Source of the DNA: Hyphomicrobiales bacterium
Lineage (GTDB): Bacteria > Pseudomonadota > Alphaproteobacteria > Rhizobiales > Rhizobiaceae
Assembly: GCA_900469475.1 (NCBI GenBank)
Contig: UBXG01000010.1
Span: 534,991-598,990 of the forward strand
Direction: 5' to 3'
DNA length: 64,000 bases
In this document: piece after piece, positions 49,167 through 59,373 of the stretch
How positions within the stretch are numbered: the first letter of the stretch is position 1
How the letters are laid out: each line of letters opens with the position of its first letter
The notes under the pieces: generated by a model
Seen by the model: the letters and a program-made list of their open reading frames with translations, nothing else
Told to the model about the DNA's origin: nothing
Database searches by the model: none
Translations under genes and position numbers: made by a program

Positions 49167-50324
49167 TTGTTTTCCCTATCCAAGCGCAGCGACGTCGAAC
49201 CCTTCCATGCCATGGACGTACTGGCGGAAGCGACGCGGAGACGCCAAGCCGGACATGCGGTCATTTCCATGGCTGTCGGACAGCCGTCTCATCCCGCACC
49301 TCAGGCGGCCTTGGAGGCTGCGCGTGCGGCTCTCGGCCATGGCCGCATCGGCTATACGGATGCGCTCGGCACTCTAGCCCTGCGGCAGGCACTCTCCACC
49401 CATTACCAGGCACACCACGGCCTCAGCATCGATCCGAAGCGCATTGCGATCACGACCGGATCGTCGGCTGGCTTCAACCTTGCCTTTCTGACCTTGTTCG
49501 ATGCCGGTGACAGTGTCGCCATCGCACGACCGGGCTATCCGGCCTATCGCAACATCCTTGCCGCACTCGGTCTCGATGTCGTCGAGGTTCCGGTCACCGA
49601 GGAGACGCAGTTTACACTCACGCCCGAGAGCTTGGAGGCAGCACAAGCGGCGAGCGGCAAGCGCCTAAAGGGCGTACTGCTGGCAAGCCCCGCCAATCCC
49701 ACAGGCACGGTAACTGGCAGGGCGGCTCTGAAAGCGCTGGCTGACTATTGTGCGGATCACTCCATCGCCTTCATCTCCGATGAAATCTACCACGGGCTGA
49801 CCTTCGTCGGCGAGGAGACGAGCGCGCTGGAACTGACGGACGAGGCGATCGTCATCAATTCCTTCTCGAAATATTATTGCATGACCGGCTGGCGCATCGG
49901 CTGGATGGTCTTGCCGGAGCGGCTGGTCCGCCCCATCGAACGTGTGGCCCAGAGCCTTTATATCTCCGCGCCGGAATTGTCGCAGATCGCCGCCGAGGCT
50001 GCGCTCGGCGCAGGTGCCGAATTAGATGTCTATCGCGAGAGTTATGGCCGCAACCGCGATTTCCTCATGCGCCGGCTGCCGGAAATCGGCTTTCACATTG
50101 CCTCGCCCATGGATGGCGCTTTCTACGCCTATGTCGATGTCAGCCGCTTCACGAACGACAGCATGGTCTTCGCGCAAAAGATGCTGGCGGAAATCAATGT
50201 TGCCGCTACGCCCGGCCTCGATTTCGATCCCGTGGAAGGACATCGCGCGATGCGTTTCTCCTATGCCGGCTCGAATGCCGAGATCGAGGAAGCCACCGAA
50301 CGCATGGCGGCCTGGCTGAAATAG
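49167..50324 (+). CDS. PLP-dependent aminotransferase, class I/II
   Basis: 385 residues: ISMAVGQPSHPAP, VLLASPANPTGTV, AFISDEIYHGLTFV, and the PLP Lys in VINSFSKYYCMTGWRIGW, with C-terminal RFSYAGSNAEIEEA carrying the carboxylate-binding Arg. I prefer TTG 49167 (FSLSKRSDVEPFHAMDVLAE) because GAGAGAGAA lies just upstream; another in-frame TTG at 49137 is less well placed. Substrate amino acid not determined. Confidence 0.87.
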   Translation: MFSLSKRSDVEPFHAMDVLAEATRRRQAGHAVISMAVGQPSHPAPQAALEAARAALGHGRIGYTDALGTLALRQALSTHYQAHHGLSIDPKRIAITTGSSAGFNLAFLTLFDAGDSVAIARPGYPAYRNILAALGLDVVEVPVTEETQFTLTPESLEAAQAASGKRLKGVLLASPANPTGTVTGRAALKALADYCADHSIAFISDEIYHGLTFVGEETSALELTDEAIVINSFSKYYCMTGWRIGWMVLPERLVRPIERVAQSLYISAPELSQIAAEAALGAGAELDVYRESYGRNRDFLMRRLPEIGFHIASPMDGAFYAYVDVSRFTNDSMVFAQKMLAEINVAATPGLDFDPVEGHRAMRFSYAGSNAEIEEATERMAAWLK

Positions 50325-50450
50325 AATCCGCAATCAATAGCTTGTGCGAGCTTGCGAAAGTGCTTTCGCAAGTCGAAGAGCTGTACGCTTTGGCTTCGAT
50401 CTGTTCAGTGCTTGGGCATGACTGACGAATAAATCGTGCAACGGAAACGA

Positions 50451-50483
50451 AAAATCCGGCCGCGTCGCCACGGCCGGATTTTT
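50451..50483 (-). terminator. Terminator after rne (bidirectional)
   Basis: AAAATCCGGCCG paired with CGGCCGGATTTT across 8 bases, T-runs on both strands; 26 bp beyond the rne stop. Confidence 0.85.
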
Positions 50484-50508
50484 GTCAAATTATTCTCAGT
50501 CGGTCTTC

Positions 50509-53394
50509 TTAAAAGAAGCCGCGGCGCTGCCACCAGCCGGCCTTCTTCGGTTTCGTCGACTCTCCGTCGCTCTCGCCACCTTCATTGGTGCGAGTGGACT
50601 TTACCACTGGAGCAGAGGAGGAAACGTTCGATTCGCGATTGGCTCGGGCCGGCTTGGCTGCATCCTCAGTCGCTTCGGGCGTTGCCGCTTCCGCCGAATT
50701 GTCCAAAGCTTCGGTGGTCTCGGCGACCGCTTCGATTTCGACATCCGCTGCCGGCGCTTCGTCGACCGCGGGCGTCTCGACCGGCGATGCCTCGATGGCC
50801 TTTGCCTTGCGACGACCGCGGCCCTTGGCGGGCTTGACGTCTTCGGTGACGACGGCTGCGGTTTCGACCGCTGCCATGGCGGGCTGCGCCTCGACGGCAG
50901 CTTCGCCTTCGGCGACCGCGATCTCGGCCACCGTTACGGTTGCTTCGTCGCCGTCCTCGGCATCATTCTCATCAGCTTCGCCGGAACCGGTTTCCTCGCC
51001 TGCAGCGGTCTGTTCGTTGCCTTCGTTTTCACGATTACGCCGGCCACCACGCTTGCCGCGGCGGCGGCGCTTACGCTTCTGCTGCGCGTCATCGTCGCCG
51101 CCAGCGGATGCGGCATTATCTGCGCCGGCATCATCCTCGTCATCGTCGCCTTCGTCTCCATCATCGGCGATATCGGCCGTGGAGCCATCTTCGGAAGCAG
51201 GAGCGGCTTGGTTATCATTGCCGCGGCCACGACGCCGACGACGGCGCTTGCGCTTGCGGTTACCATCATTGCTTTCAGAGCGAGCGGCAGGCTGCTGCTC
51301 GGCGCTTACAGCCTTTTCTTCCAACTCTTCTTCTTCATCCTCATCGGCTTCGATGACGATATCGTCGTCATCATCGTCCGGGATGGCTGCGAAGTTGAAC
51401 AGGCTTTCGATCTTCACCGGATTGGCGACCGGCTCGCCACGGTCGATCGCGAAGTGCTGCGTGCCAACGGCGTTGTCGGCATCGATGAGGATCGCGACGC
51501 CGAAGCGGCTTTCGTAATCGATGATCGTCTGGCGCTTGTGGTTGAGCAGATAGAGCGCAATGTCCGGCGTCGTGCGCACGGTGATGTCGTGCGTCGTATT
51601 CTTGAGCAGATATTCCTCGATGCCGCGCAGGACATGCAGGGCAACGGAAGACTGCGAGCGGACGTGACCCGTGCCACCGCAATGCGAGCAGATCTGCGTC
51701 GTGCTTTCGAGAACCGAAGCGCGGATGCGCTGGCGCGACATTTCCAGAAGGCCGAAATGCGAGATGCGGCCGACCTGGATGCGGGCGCGGTCATTCTTCA
51801 GGCATTCCTTCAGCTTCTTCTCGACGGCGCGATTGTTGCGCTTTTCTTCCATGTCGATGAAGTCGATGACGATCAGGCCGGCAAGGTCGCGCAGGCGAAG
51901 CTGGCGAGCCACTTCGTCGGCTGCTTCGAGGTTCGTCTGGAGCGCGGTGTCCTCGATCGAATGTTCGCGGGTCGAGCGGCCGGAGTTGACGTCGATCGAA
52001 ACCAGCGCTTCCGTCTGGTTCATGATCAGGTAGCCGCCGGACTTCAGCGTGACCTGCGGCTGCAGCATGCGGTCGAGCTGCGCTTCGATGCCGGAACGCG
52101 AGAAGATCGGATGGATGTCGCGGTACGGCTGAACCACCTTGGCGTGGCTCGGCATCAGCATCTTCATGAAGTCTTTCGCTTCACGATAGCCTTCCTCGCC
52201 GGAGACGATGATCTCGCTAATATCCTTGTTGTAGAGGTCGCGGATCGAGCGCTTGATCAGGCTGCCTTCTTCGTAGACGAGGCAAGGAGCCGTCGATGCC
52301 AGCGTCAGCGTGCGCACGTTTTCCCACAGGCGCATCAGATATTCGAAATCGCGCTTGACCTCGACCTTGGTGCGGTTGGCACCGGCAGTACGCAGGATGA
52401 CGCCCATACCCTGCGGCACTTCGAGCATCTTGGCGATTTCCTTCAGGCGCTTGCGGTCCTGCGGATTGGTGATCTTGCGGGAGATGCCGCCGCCGCGCGC
52501 CGTGTTCGGCATGAGAACCGAATAGCGGCCTGCGAGCGAAAGATAGGTGGTGAGTGCCGCACCCTTGTTGCCGCGCTCTTCCTTCGCCACCTGAACAAGT
52601 AGAATCTGGCGGCGCTTAATGACTTCCTGGATACGGTATTGCTTGCGCGGCTTGCGCTGGGCCCGATCGGGAACTTCTTCCATCGCGTCTTCGGCGCCGA
52701 CGGATTCGATCACTTCCTCTTCATGGTCATCATCGTCGTCGTCGTCATCGCGGCGACGCTTGGAGGTCGCGACGTCTTCCGAGATCGAATCGGTTTCAAC
52801 CATCGCCGCCATTTCGCCCGACGGTCCTTCTTCGTCCTCGCTCGGCGCATCGACTGCGTCCGTCGCTTCAGGGGCGGGGGCTTCTTCAACTGCGGCCTTC
52901 TTGCGGCTGCGGCGCGGCTTTGCCTTCTTGGCAGGCGCTGCCTTTTCGGTGGCTTCGACAGCCTCCGAAGCAGGAGTCTCTTCCGCGATTGCGGCCGGCA
53001 CTGCGGCCTCTTCGGCCTGCGCCGGGACAATGCCGATATCGGGTTGTTCCTGCTGTGAAAGATCGAGCGCCGTTTCGACATGCTCGACGTCGTCGTCGCG
53101 GCGATGCTCTTCGGCCTCAGCCTTCAAAAGTGCCTGCCGGTCGGCCAGTGGGATCTGGTAGTAATCGGGATGGATTTCCGCAAAGGCCAGGAAGCCGTGC
53201 CGGTTGCCGCCGTAGTCAACGAAAGCGGCCTGAAGCGAGGGCTCGACCCTCGTTACCTTTGCAAGATAGATGTTGCCGCGGATCTGCTTCTTGTGTTGGG
53301 ACTCGAAGTCAAATTCTTCTATGCGGTTCCCGCGAACGACAACGACGCGCGTCTCTTCCTCGTGAGACGCATCGATAAGCATTTTGTCTGCCAT
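50509..53394 (-). CDS. rne: Ribonuclease E
   Basis: 961 residues, the main endoribonuclease and degradosome scaffold. The S1 domain starts NIYLAKVTRVEPSLQAAFVDYGGNRHGFLA and is split by an Ala/Glu/Asp-rich insertion (about 90-255) before EVIKRRQILLVQVAKEERGNKGAALTTYLS, as in other alphaproteobacteria. The catalytic core has VSIDVNSGRST and DLAGLIVIDFIDM; the Zn-link is CSHCGGTG. The C-terminal half (about 670-961) is disordered, acidic/Ala-rich, with Arg-rich RNA-binding blocks (RKRKRRRRRRGRG). The long leader may support autoregulation. Confidence 0.95.
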   Translation of the reverse strand: MADKMLIDASHEEETRVVVVRGNRIEEFDFESQHKKQIRGNIYLAKVTRVEPSLQAAFVDYGGNRHGFLAFAEIHPDYYQIPLADRQALLKAEAEEHRRDDDVEHVETALDLSQQEQPDIGIVPAQAEEAAVPAAIAEETPASEAVEATEKAAPAKKAKPRRSRKKAAVEEAPAPEATDAVDAPSEDEEGPSGEMAAMVETDSISEDVATSKRRRDDDDDDDDHEEEVIESVGAEDAMEEVPDRAQRKPRKQYRIQEVIKRRQILLVQVAKEERGNKGAALTTYLSLAGRYSVLMPNTARGGGISRKITNPQDRKRLKEIAKMLEVPQGMGVILRTAGANRTKVEVKRDFEYLMRLWENVRTLTLASTAPCLVYEEGSLIKRSIRDLYNKDISEIIVSGEEGYREAKDFMKMLMPSHAKVVQPYRDIHPIFSRSGIEAQLDRMLQPQVTLKSGGYLIMNQTEALVSIDVNSGRSTREHSIEDTALQTNLEAADEVARQLRLRDLAGLIVIDFIDMEEKRNNRAVEKKLKECLKNDRARIQVGRISHFGLLEMSRQRIRASVLESTTQICSHCGGTGHVRSQSSVALHVLRGIEEYLLKNTTHDITVRTTPDIALYLLNHKRQTIIDYESRFGVAILIDADNAVGTQHFAIDRGEPVANPVKIESLFNFAAIPDDDDDDIVIEADEDEEEELEEKAVSAEQQPAARSESNDGNRKRKRRRRRRGRGNDNQAAPASEDGSTADIADDGDEGDDDEDDAGADNAASAGGDDDAQQKRKRRRRGKRGGRRNRENEGNEQTAAGEETGSGEADENDAEDGDEATVTVAEIAVAEGEAAVEAQPAMAAVETAAVVTEDVKPAKGRGRRKAKAIEASPVETPAVDEAPAADVEIEAVAETTEALDNSAEAATPEATEDAAKPARANRESNVSSSAPVVKSTRTNEGGESDGESTKPKKAGWWQRRGFF

Positions 53395-54072
53395 GAAAGC
53401 TGTGCTCCTCGGCGCAGACAGTCGGACGGGGGCCTGCCTGTCACTAGGACAGGCCGGATGTGATCCGCAATTGTTGCGCCGGATAATGAAAGTCGCGATT
53501 GGTTCGGCGATGACAGCATCCAGACGGCAGCCGGGGCATCATATCCCTGGGGTCTGTTGACTTTCTGAAAAAGCTGCTGCGGTAACATCCGTAACCAAGC
53601 GAGATCGACTATGCCTTAGACCCACAAATGGGTCCGATGAAGGTGCTCTCTAAAGAGCGTTTGGTGGCTCTCCACCGATGAATTTCCCGTTTGAAGCCGG
53701 AAATTCAGATATCCACTGTTTCGAGCAGAAGTACTGCAGACGGCGGATGAATGCCGCTTATTGGCGCCTGGTACTCGAGGCGGCTGCCTTTGCGACGACT
53801 CTATCCCGTCAACACTTCTACCCTAATATGCGTTGTATGTTTTATCTGTCACAATAGCAAGGGAAAAGCCAAGTATGCCATAATATTGATGGATTCGTCG
53901 GATGATGAGGACGCGGGAGGATGTCTTGTCGATTCGTCTCCCGGCGCATCACCGATGCAGCCATCAGGTCAAACCTGGTTCCCGTTATTGGCACTTCAAA
54001 AACAACGCCGAAACCAATATGGGGCGCGTTGGGCACTTGGTAAAGGGATTGCGGCATGTGGCGGAGAGTGGC
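53395..54072. other. Divergent gap between rne and amiC
   Basis: About 680 bp. In the rne leader, GCCTGTC-ACTAG-GACAGGC (53436-53454) is a perfect 7-bp hairpin 42-60 bp before the rne ATG. Elsewhere I see only short open frames without ribosome sites. The region near 53830-53900 is AT-rich and probably contains the amiC promoter. Confidence 0.55.
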
Positions 54073-55287
54073 GTGAGGGCTTTGCGATTTGCGGCAGCGG
54101 CCTTTGCTCTGGTAATTCTCGTTTCGGTTTCTGCATTTGCGCCCGCAGCGGCGGCGGATGCTTCTGTGCTTGCCTATGGCGCCCGCATTGCCGGCGACGA
54201 TGCCCGCACGCGTATCGTCATCGATATGGACCGGGCTCCCACCTTCACGGTTCACTACCTTGACAATCCCGTCCGCATCGTCGTCGATCTCCCATCAACT
54301 GCATTCGGCTTCCCCGCTGGCAGTCTCAAGCCGACCGGCCTCTTCAAGGATATTCGCTACGGCACGATGGATGCGGACAGCGCCCGTATCGTGCTGACGG
54401 CAAAGAAACCGGTTAAGCTGGTCACGGCCAAGGTTCAGGCCGATGAGAGCGGCAAGGGGCAGCGCCTCGTGCTGGATGCCGAGATGCTGCCTGCCGAACA
54501 ATTTGCCGAGCTTGTAAATAAGCAGAGCTGGACGAGCGACGATACCGCCAAGGACGTCGGTCCGGTCGAGCCGGCGCAGAAAGCCGATCCGAATGTCTTC
54601 CTCGTTGCGGTCGATGCCGGTCACGGCGGTATCGATGCCGGCGCGACCGGCACGGACGGCGTCACGCAGGAAAAGGACATTACGCTCGCATTTGCGAAGA
54701 TGTTTGCCGACAAGCTGAATGCGCAGCCCGGTATCAAGGCCTTCCTGACGCGCGATAAGGATCAATATCTCTCGCTGTCCGAACGCGTGACCATCGCCCG
54801 GCAAAATCGCGCTTCGCTCTTCATCTCGCTCCATGCCGATACGCTGAAGCAGAAGGATATCCGCGGCGCGACCGTATATACCATCTCGGACAAAGCGTCG
54901 GACCGTCTTGCCGGCGAGGTGGCCGATCGTGAAAACAATTCCGATCAGATCGCCGGTGCCGAAACACAGGCGCAGCCCGCCGCCGTCAATGATATTCTCA
55001 TGGATCTGACACGCCGCGAAACGCAAGCCTTCTCCATATCGCTGGCGCAGGACGTGCTGTCTTCGTTCAACGGGCAGATCGCCATGATCAACAATCCGCA
55101 TCGCCATGCGGGTTTCCAGGTGCTGACTGCGCCCGACGTGCCCTCGATCCTGCTCGAGCTCGGTTTTCTCTCCAACAAGGAGGATGAAAAGCTGCTGCTC
55201 GATGCCAATTGGCGGGAGAAGGTCGCCGATCGTTTGACGGAGGCGGTGAAGCAGTATCGCGTGGCCATCATCGCCAATGGCGGCTGA
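54073..55287 (+). CDS. amiC: N-acetylmuramoyl-L-alanine amidase AmiC type
   Basis: 404 residues from GTG 54073, which has GCGGAGAG 6 bp upstream and opens a textbook signal peptide (RALRFAAAAFALVILVSVSA...AAA). An AMIN domain (about 35-125) targets the septum; Amidase_3 follows (about 185-400): VAVDAGHGGIDAGATG, QEKDITLAFAKM, ISLHADTLKQKD, and catalytic Glu in ILLELGFLSNKED. It splits septal peptidoglycan. An ATG at 54019 would lengthen the N-terminus by 18 residues. Confidence 0.9.
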   Translation: MRALRFAAAAFALVILVSVSAFAPAAAADASVLAYGARIAGDDARTRIVIDMDRAPTFTVHYLDNPVRIVVDLPSTAFGFPAGSLKPTGLFKDIRYGTMDADSARIVLTAKKPVKLVTAKVQADESGKGQRLVLDAEMLPAEQFAELVNKQSWTSDDTAKDVGPVEPAQKADPNVFLVAVDAGHGGIDAGATGTDGVTQEKDITLAFAKMFADKLNAQPGIKAFLTRDKDQYLSLSERVTIARQNRASLFISLHADTLKQKDIRGATVYTISDKASDRLAGEVADRENNSDQIAGAETQAQPAAVNDILMDLTRRETQAFSISLAQDVLSSFNGQIAMINNPHRHAGFQVLTAPDVPSILLELGFLSNKEDEKLLLDANWREKVADRLTEAVKQYRVAIIANGG

Positions 55288-55545
55288 TGGCTTCGGATTG
55301 GACGATCCGTCGTGGCTTCCATGTAACAGCGATGTACTTTAGGACTGGATGAAATTGGAATGCTGGCGTTGGGCCCTATTTTGCTCACATTCCCGCCGTT
55401 ACAGCGAAGTATCATTTGCTCGCGTATGAAGCACGGCTTTGTCCCATTGCCGTCTTGCATTCACGCCGCGAGCGTGCAAAACGCCCGTGATTATGCGATG
55501 ATCTCGCGCACATGCCGCATGAAGAACAAGCACCGGTAGTATCAG

Positions 55546-58008
55546 ATGATCAGACTGATTGGATATTTCTTTGGCCTAGGCTGCCTCCTGTTCCTGGGTG
55601 TGGCGGCTGCGGCTGCCATCTATCTGAGCGTGGTCTCGAAGGAATTGCCCGATTACGAGGTGCTTGCCAAATACGCGCCGCCGGTTACGACGCGCATCCA
55701 CGCCGGCAACGGCGCGCTGATGAAGGAATATTCGCGCGAGAACCGGCTTTTCGTGCCGATCCAGGCCATTCCCGATCGCGTCAAGGCGGCTTTCCTTTCG
55801 GCGGAAGACAAGAATTTCTACAACCATCCCGGCGTCGATGTCGGCGGTCTTATCCGCGCCGTGGCCGTGAATCTGCAGAATATCGGTTCCGGCCGCCGCT
55901 TCGTCGGCGCGTCCACCATCACGCAGCAGGTCGCCAAGAACTTCCTGCTGTCCGCCGACCAGACTTTCGACCGCAAGATCAAAGAAGCGATTCTCTCCTT
56001 CCGCATCGAGCAGGCCTACAGCAAGGACAAGATCCTCGAGCTTTACCTGAACGAAATCTATTTCGGCCTGAATTCCTACGGTATCGCCGGCGCTGCTCTC
56101 ACCTATTTCGACAAGTCGGTCAACGAACTGACCATCGCCGAATCGGCCTATCTGGCATCGCTCCCCAAGGGTCCGTCGAACTATAATCCCTTCCGCCGCG
56201 CCGAAGCAGCGCTCACCCGCCGCAACTGGGTGATCGATCGCATGGTCGAGAATGGCTATGTCAGCCAGAGCGACGGTGAAGAGGCGAAGAAGCAGCCGCT
56301 CGGCGTCGTGCCGCCGAAGAGCGGCCCGTCGCTCTTCGCGTCCGACTATTTTGCCGAGGAAGTTCGCCGCCAGTTGATCGACCAATATGGCGAGAAGACC
56401 CTCTACGAAGGTGGCCTTTCCGTTCGTACGTCGCTCGATCCGCAGATGCAGCTCGAAGCTCGCAAGGCCCTTCAGGATGGTCTGATCGATTATGACGAGC
56501 GCCGCGGCTATCGCGGCCCGCTCAAGCAGATTGCCACCTCACAGGATTGGGGCGTCGAGCTCGCGAAGGTTCCAAGCCTGAGCGACGTGCCGGAATGGCG
56601 GGTCGCCGTCGTCCTTTCCGTATCGGATCAAGGCGTTGATATCGGCCTGCAGCCGCGCGTCGATGCCGCCGGCAAGGTATCGACGGAGCGGACACGCGGC
56701 ACGATCTCCCCCGCCGACATGCGCTGGGCCTATCGCTCGGCCGGCGGCAAGTCGGCCAAATCGCCGAGCGGCGTATTGAGCCCCGGTGATGTGATTTACG
56801 TGCAAAAGGCCGGTAATGCCGATTCGAGCAGCTACCGTCTGCGCCAGCCGCCGAAGGTGCAGGGCGGTCTCGTTGCCATGGACCCGCATACCGGCCGCGT
56901 ACTCGCCATGGTCGGCGGCTTCTCCTACGCGCAGTCCGAATTCAACCGTGCAACGCAGGCCAAGCGGCAGCCCGGTTCGTCGTTCAAGCCTTTCGTCTAC
57001 GCGGCCGCCATGGATAATGGCTATACACCGGCCTCCGTCATTCTGGACGACCCGCTGCAGATCACGCTGAGCAATGGCGATGTCTGGAAGCCGACGAACT
57101 ACGAAGGCGAGGGTGGTGGCGTTCATACGCTTCGTTTCGCCATCGAACACTCGCGCAACCTCATGACGGTGCGTCTCGCTTCCGATATGGGCATGCCGTT
57201 GGTTGCCGAATATGCCGAGCGCTTCGGTATCTACGACCATATGAACCCCGTGCTTGCCATGTCGCTCGGCGCCGGCGAAACGACGGTGCTGCGCATGGTT
57301 TCGGCCTATTCGGTCATGGCCAATGGCGGCAAGCAGATCAAGCCGACGCTCATCGACCGCATCCAGGACCGTTACGGCAAGACCATCTTCAAGCATGAGG
57401 AACGCGTCTGCGACAGTTGCAACGTTAGCGCCTGGCAGAATCAGGACGAGCCTGTCATCGCCGACAATCGCGAGCAGGTGCTCGATCCGATGACGGCCTA
57501 TCAGGTCACGTCGATGATGCAGGGCGTCATCATCCGCGGCACGGCCGCCGGCAAGATCAAGCTCAATACCGATGTCGCCGGCAAGACCGGCACCACCAAT
57601 GATGAGAAGGATGCCTGGTTCGTCGGCTACACGCCGAGCCTCGTCGCCGGCCTTTACATCGGCTACGATACGCCAGCCACGCTCGGCCGCGGCGGCACCG
57701 GCGGCGCCCTTGCCGCGCCGATCTTCAACGAGTTCATGCAGGCCGCCACGAAGGATGAGGCGCCTGAGAAGTTCCAGGTTCCGGCCGGCATGACGATGGT
57801 TGCGGTCAACCGCGCGACCGGCATGGCCGCACAGCCCGGCGAGCCGAATGCCATTATGGAAGCCTTCAAGCCCGGCACCGGCCCGGCTACCAGCCTGCAG
57901 GTCATCGGCGGCGGCGATGCCGCGGCGCAGGTGGCGCCTGAGGAAATCCTCAGGACTTCGCCGCAGGCGAACCAGGCGGTTACCTCCGGATCCGGCGGTC
58001 TTTTCTGA
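55546..58008 (+). CDS. mrcA: Penicillin-binding protein 1A
   Basis: 820-residue bifunctional peptidoglycan synthase. TM anchor at residues 3-27; GT51 glycosyltransferase with FLSAEDKNFYNHPGVD and GASTITQQVAKNFLL; an OB-like insert; transpeptidase with active Ser about 478 in QPGSSFKPFVYA, the SRN motif in EHSRNLMTVRLA and KTGTTNDEKDAWFVGYTP. 258 bp after amiC on the same strand. Confidence 0.95.
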   Translation: MIRLIGYFFGLGCLLFLGVAAAAAIYLSVVSKELPDYEVLAKYAPPVTTRIHAGNGALMKEYSRENRLFVPIQAIPDRVKAAFLSAEDKNFYNHPGVDVGGLIRAVAVNLQNIGSGRRFVGASTITQQVAKNFLLSADQTFDRKIKEAILSFRIEQAYSKDKILELYLNEIYFGLNSYGIAGAALTYFDKSVNELTIAESAYLASLPKGPSNYNPFRRAEAALTRRNWVIDRMVENGYVSQSDGEEAKKQPLGVVPPKSGPSLFASDYFAEEVRRQLIDQYGEKTLYEGGLSVRTSLDPQMQLEARKALQDGLIDYDERRGYRGPLKQIATSQDWGVELAKVPSLSDVPEWRVAVVLSVSDQGVDIGLQPRVDAAGKVSTERTRGTISPADMRWAYRSAGGKSAKSPSGVLSPGDVIYVQKAGNADSSSYRLRQPPKVQGGLVAMDPHTGRVLAMVGGFSYAQSEFNRATQAKRQPGSSFKPFVYAAAMDNGYTPASVILDDPLQITLSNGDVWKPTNYEGEGGGVHTLRFAIEHSRNLMTVRLASDMGMPLVAEYAERFGIYDHMNPVLAMSLGAGETTVLRMVSAYSVMANGGKQIKPTLIDRIQDRYGKTIFKHEERVCDSCNVSAWQNQDEPVIADNREQVLDPMTAYQVTSMMQGVIIRGTAAGKIKLNTDVAGKTGTTNDEKDAWFVGYTPSLVAGLYIGYDTPATLGRGGTGGALAAPIFNEFMQAATKDEAPEKFQVPAGMTMVAVNRATGMAAQPGEPNAIMEAFKPGTGPATSLQVIGGGDAAAQVAPEEILRTSPQANQAVTSGSGGLF

Positions 58009-58030
58009 TCCGACCCTATTTGTCTGATCG

Positions 58031-58062
58031 ACATGCCGCGGGGCTTTACACCAGCGGCATGT
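58031..58062 (+). terminator. Hairpin after mrcA
   Basis: ACATGCCGC paired with GCGGCATGT across a 14-base loop; 22 bp after the stop. No T-run, so a terminator or an mRNA 3'-end stabiliser. Confidence 0.45.
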
Positions 58063-58134
58063 ATATCTATGTCACCAGCACTCTTTGAATTGGATGACCG
58101 CTTGTCTTGAGCGGTGAAATGAAGAAGTGGGACT

Positions 58135-59266
58135 ATGCGAGCCGAAATCGAGAAAGTAGTCGATGAAACCAAGCAGGCTATCACCCTGCTGAGGAGGCAT
58201 CTTTGACTGGGACCAGGCGGTAAGACGACTGGACTGGTTGAATAACAAGTCAGAGGATCCGACCCTCTGGAACGACGCTGCTGAGGCGCAGAAGCTGATG
58301 CGCGAGCGTCAGCAGCTTGACGATGGCATTAGTGGCGTGCGCGCGCTGGAGCAGCAGCTTGCCGACAATGTCGAACTGATCGAACTGGGCGAAGAAGAGG
58401 GCGACGCCGATGTCGTCCGCGAGGCTGAAGAAGCGCTCAAGGGCTTGAAGGCGGAAGCCGCGCGACGGCAGGTGGAAGCCATGCTGTCGGGCGAGGCTGA
58501 CTCGAACGATACCTACCTCGAAGTCCACTCCGGCGCCGGCGGCACCGAGAGCCAGGACTGGGCGAACATGCTTCTGCGCATGTATACCCGCTGGGCCGAA
58601 CGCCAGCGCTTCAAGGTGGAGCTGCTGGAAGTCCATGACGGCGAAGAAGCCGGCATCAAGTCTGCAACGCTGCTCGTCAAGGGCCACAATGCCTATGGCT
58701 GGCTGAAGACCGAATCGGGCGTGCATCGCCTCGTGCGCATTTCGCCCTATGACAGCAACGCGCGCCGTCACACGTCATTCTCGTCGATCTGGGTCTACCC
58801 GGTCGTTGACGACTCGATCCAGATCGAGATCAACGAAAGCGATTGTCGCATCGATACCTACCGCTCGTCGGGCGCCGGCGGTCAGCACGTCAACACGACC
58901 GATTCGGCCGTACGTATCACGCACATACCGACCGGGATCGTCGTGCAATGCCAGCAGGAACGCTCCCAGCACAAGAATCGCGCCAAGGCGTGGGACATGC
59001 TGCGTGCCCGCATGTACGAAGCTGAGTTGATGAAGCGGGAAGAGGCGGCCAATGCCGAAGCCGCCTCCAAGACGGATATCGGCTGGGGTCATCAGATCCG
59101 CTCCTATGTTCTGCAGCCCTACCAGCTGGTGAAGGATCTGCGTACCGGCGTTTCCAGCACGGCGCCGAGCGACGTTCTGGACGGTGATCTCAACGAGTTC
59201 ATGGAAGCAGCCCTAGCGCATCGCATCAGCGGTGCTGCCGATGCGGTCGTCGACGACGTCGAATAA
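58135..59266 (+). CDS. prfB: Peptide chain release factor 2, with programmed +1 frameshift
   Basis: Frame 1 starts at ATG 58135 (MRAEIEKVVDETKQ) and stops at TGA 58204. A +1 shift at CTT-T-GAC continues with FDWDQAVRRLDWLNNKSEDP, giving 376 residues (58135-58203 joined to 58205-59266). The stop-recognition and hydrolysis motifs follow: ISPYDSNARRHTSF and GAGGQHVNTTDSAV. The tripeptide is SPY where E. coli RF2 has SPF. Release at UGA and UAA; low RF2 raises frameshifting, so the gene is self-regulated. Confidence 0.96.
58192..58207 (+). promoter_or_regulatory. RF2 recoding site
   Basis: Internal Shine-Dalgarno AGGAGG (58192-58197), 3-base spacer CAT, slippery CTT (58201-58203), in-frame TGA (58204-58206), then C. 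The layout is the same as E. coli prfB. Confidence 0.95.
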
Positions 59267-59288
59267 GGTCGCATCCGTTCATGCATAG

Positions 59289-59316
59289 AAAAAAGCCCCG
59301 GAGACGGGGCTTTTTT
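59289..59316. terminator. Terminator after prfB (bidirectional)
   Basis: AAAAAAGCCCC, GGAGA-type loop, GGGGCTTTTTT. Lies between prfB and the convergent nadK. Confidence 0.85.
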
Positions 59317-59373
59317 CATGGTGCATTCTGGCCGGCTGCTTCCGGCCTTTTGGGCCTGATGCAGATAGCTCGG

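Noticed and set aside
50482..52602. Open frame of about 700 codons antisense to rne
   Set aside because: Low-complexity shadow of the repetitive rne 3' half.
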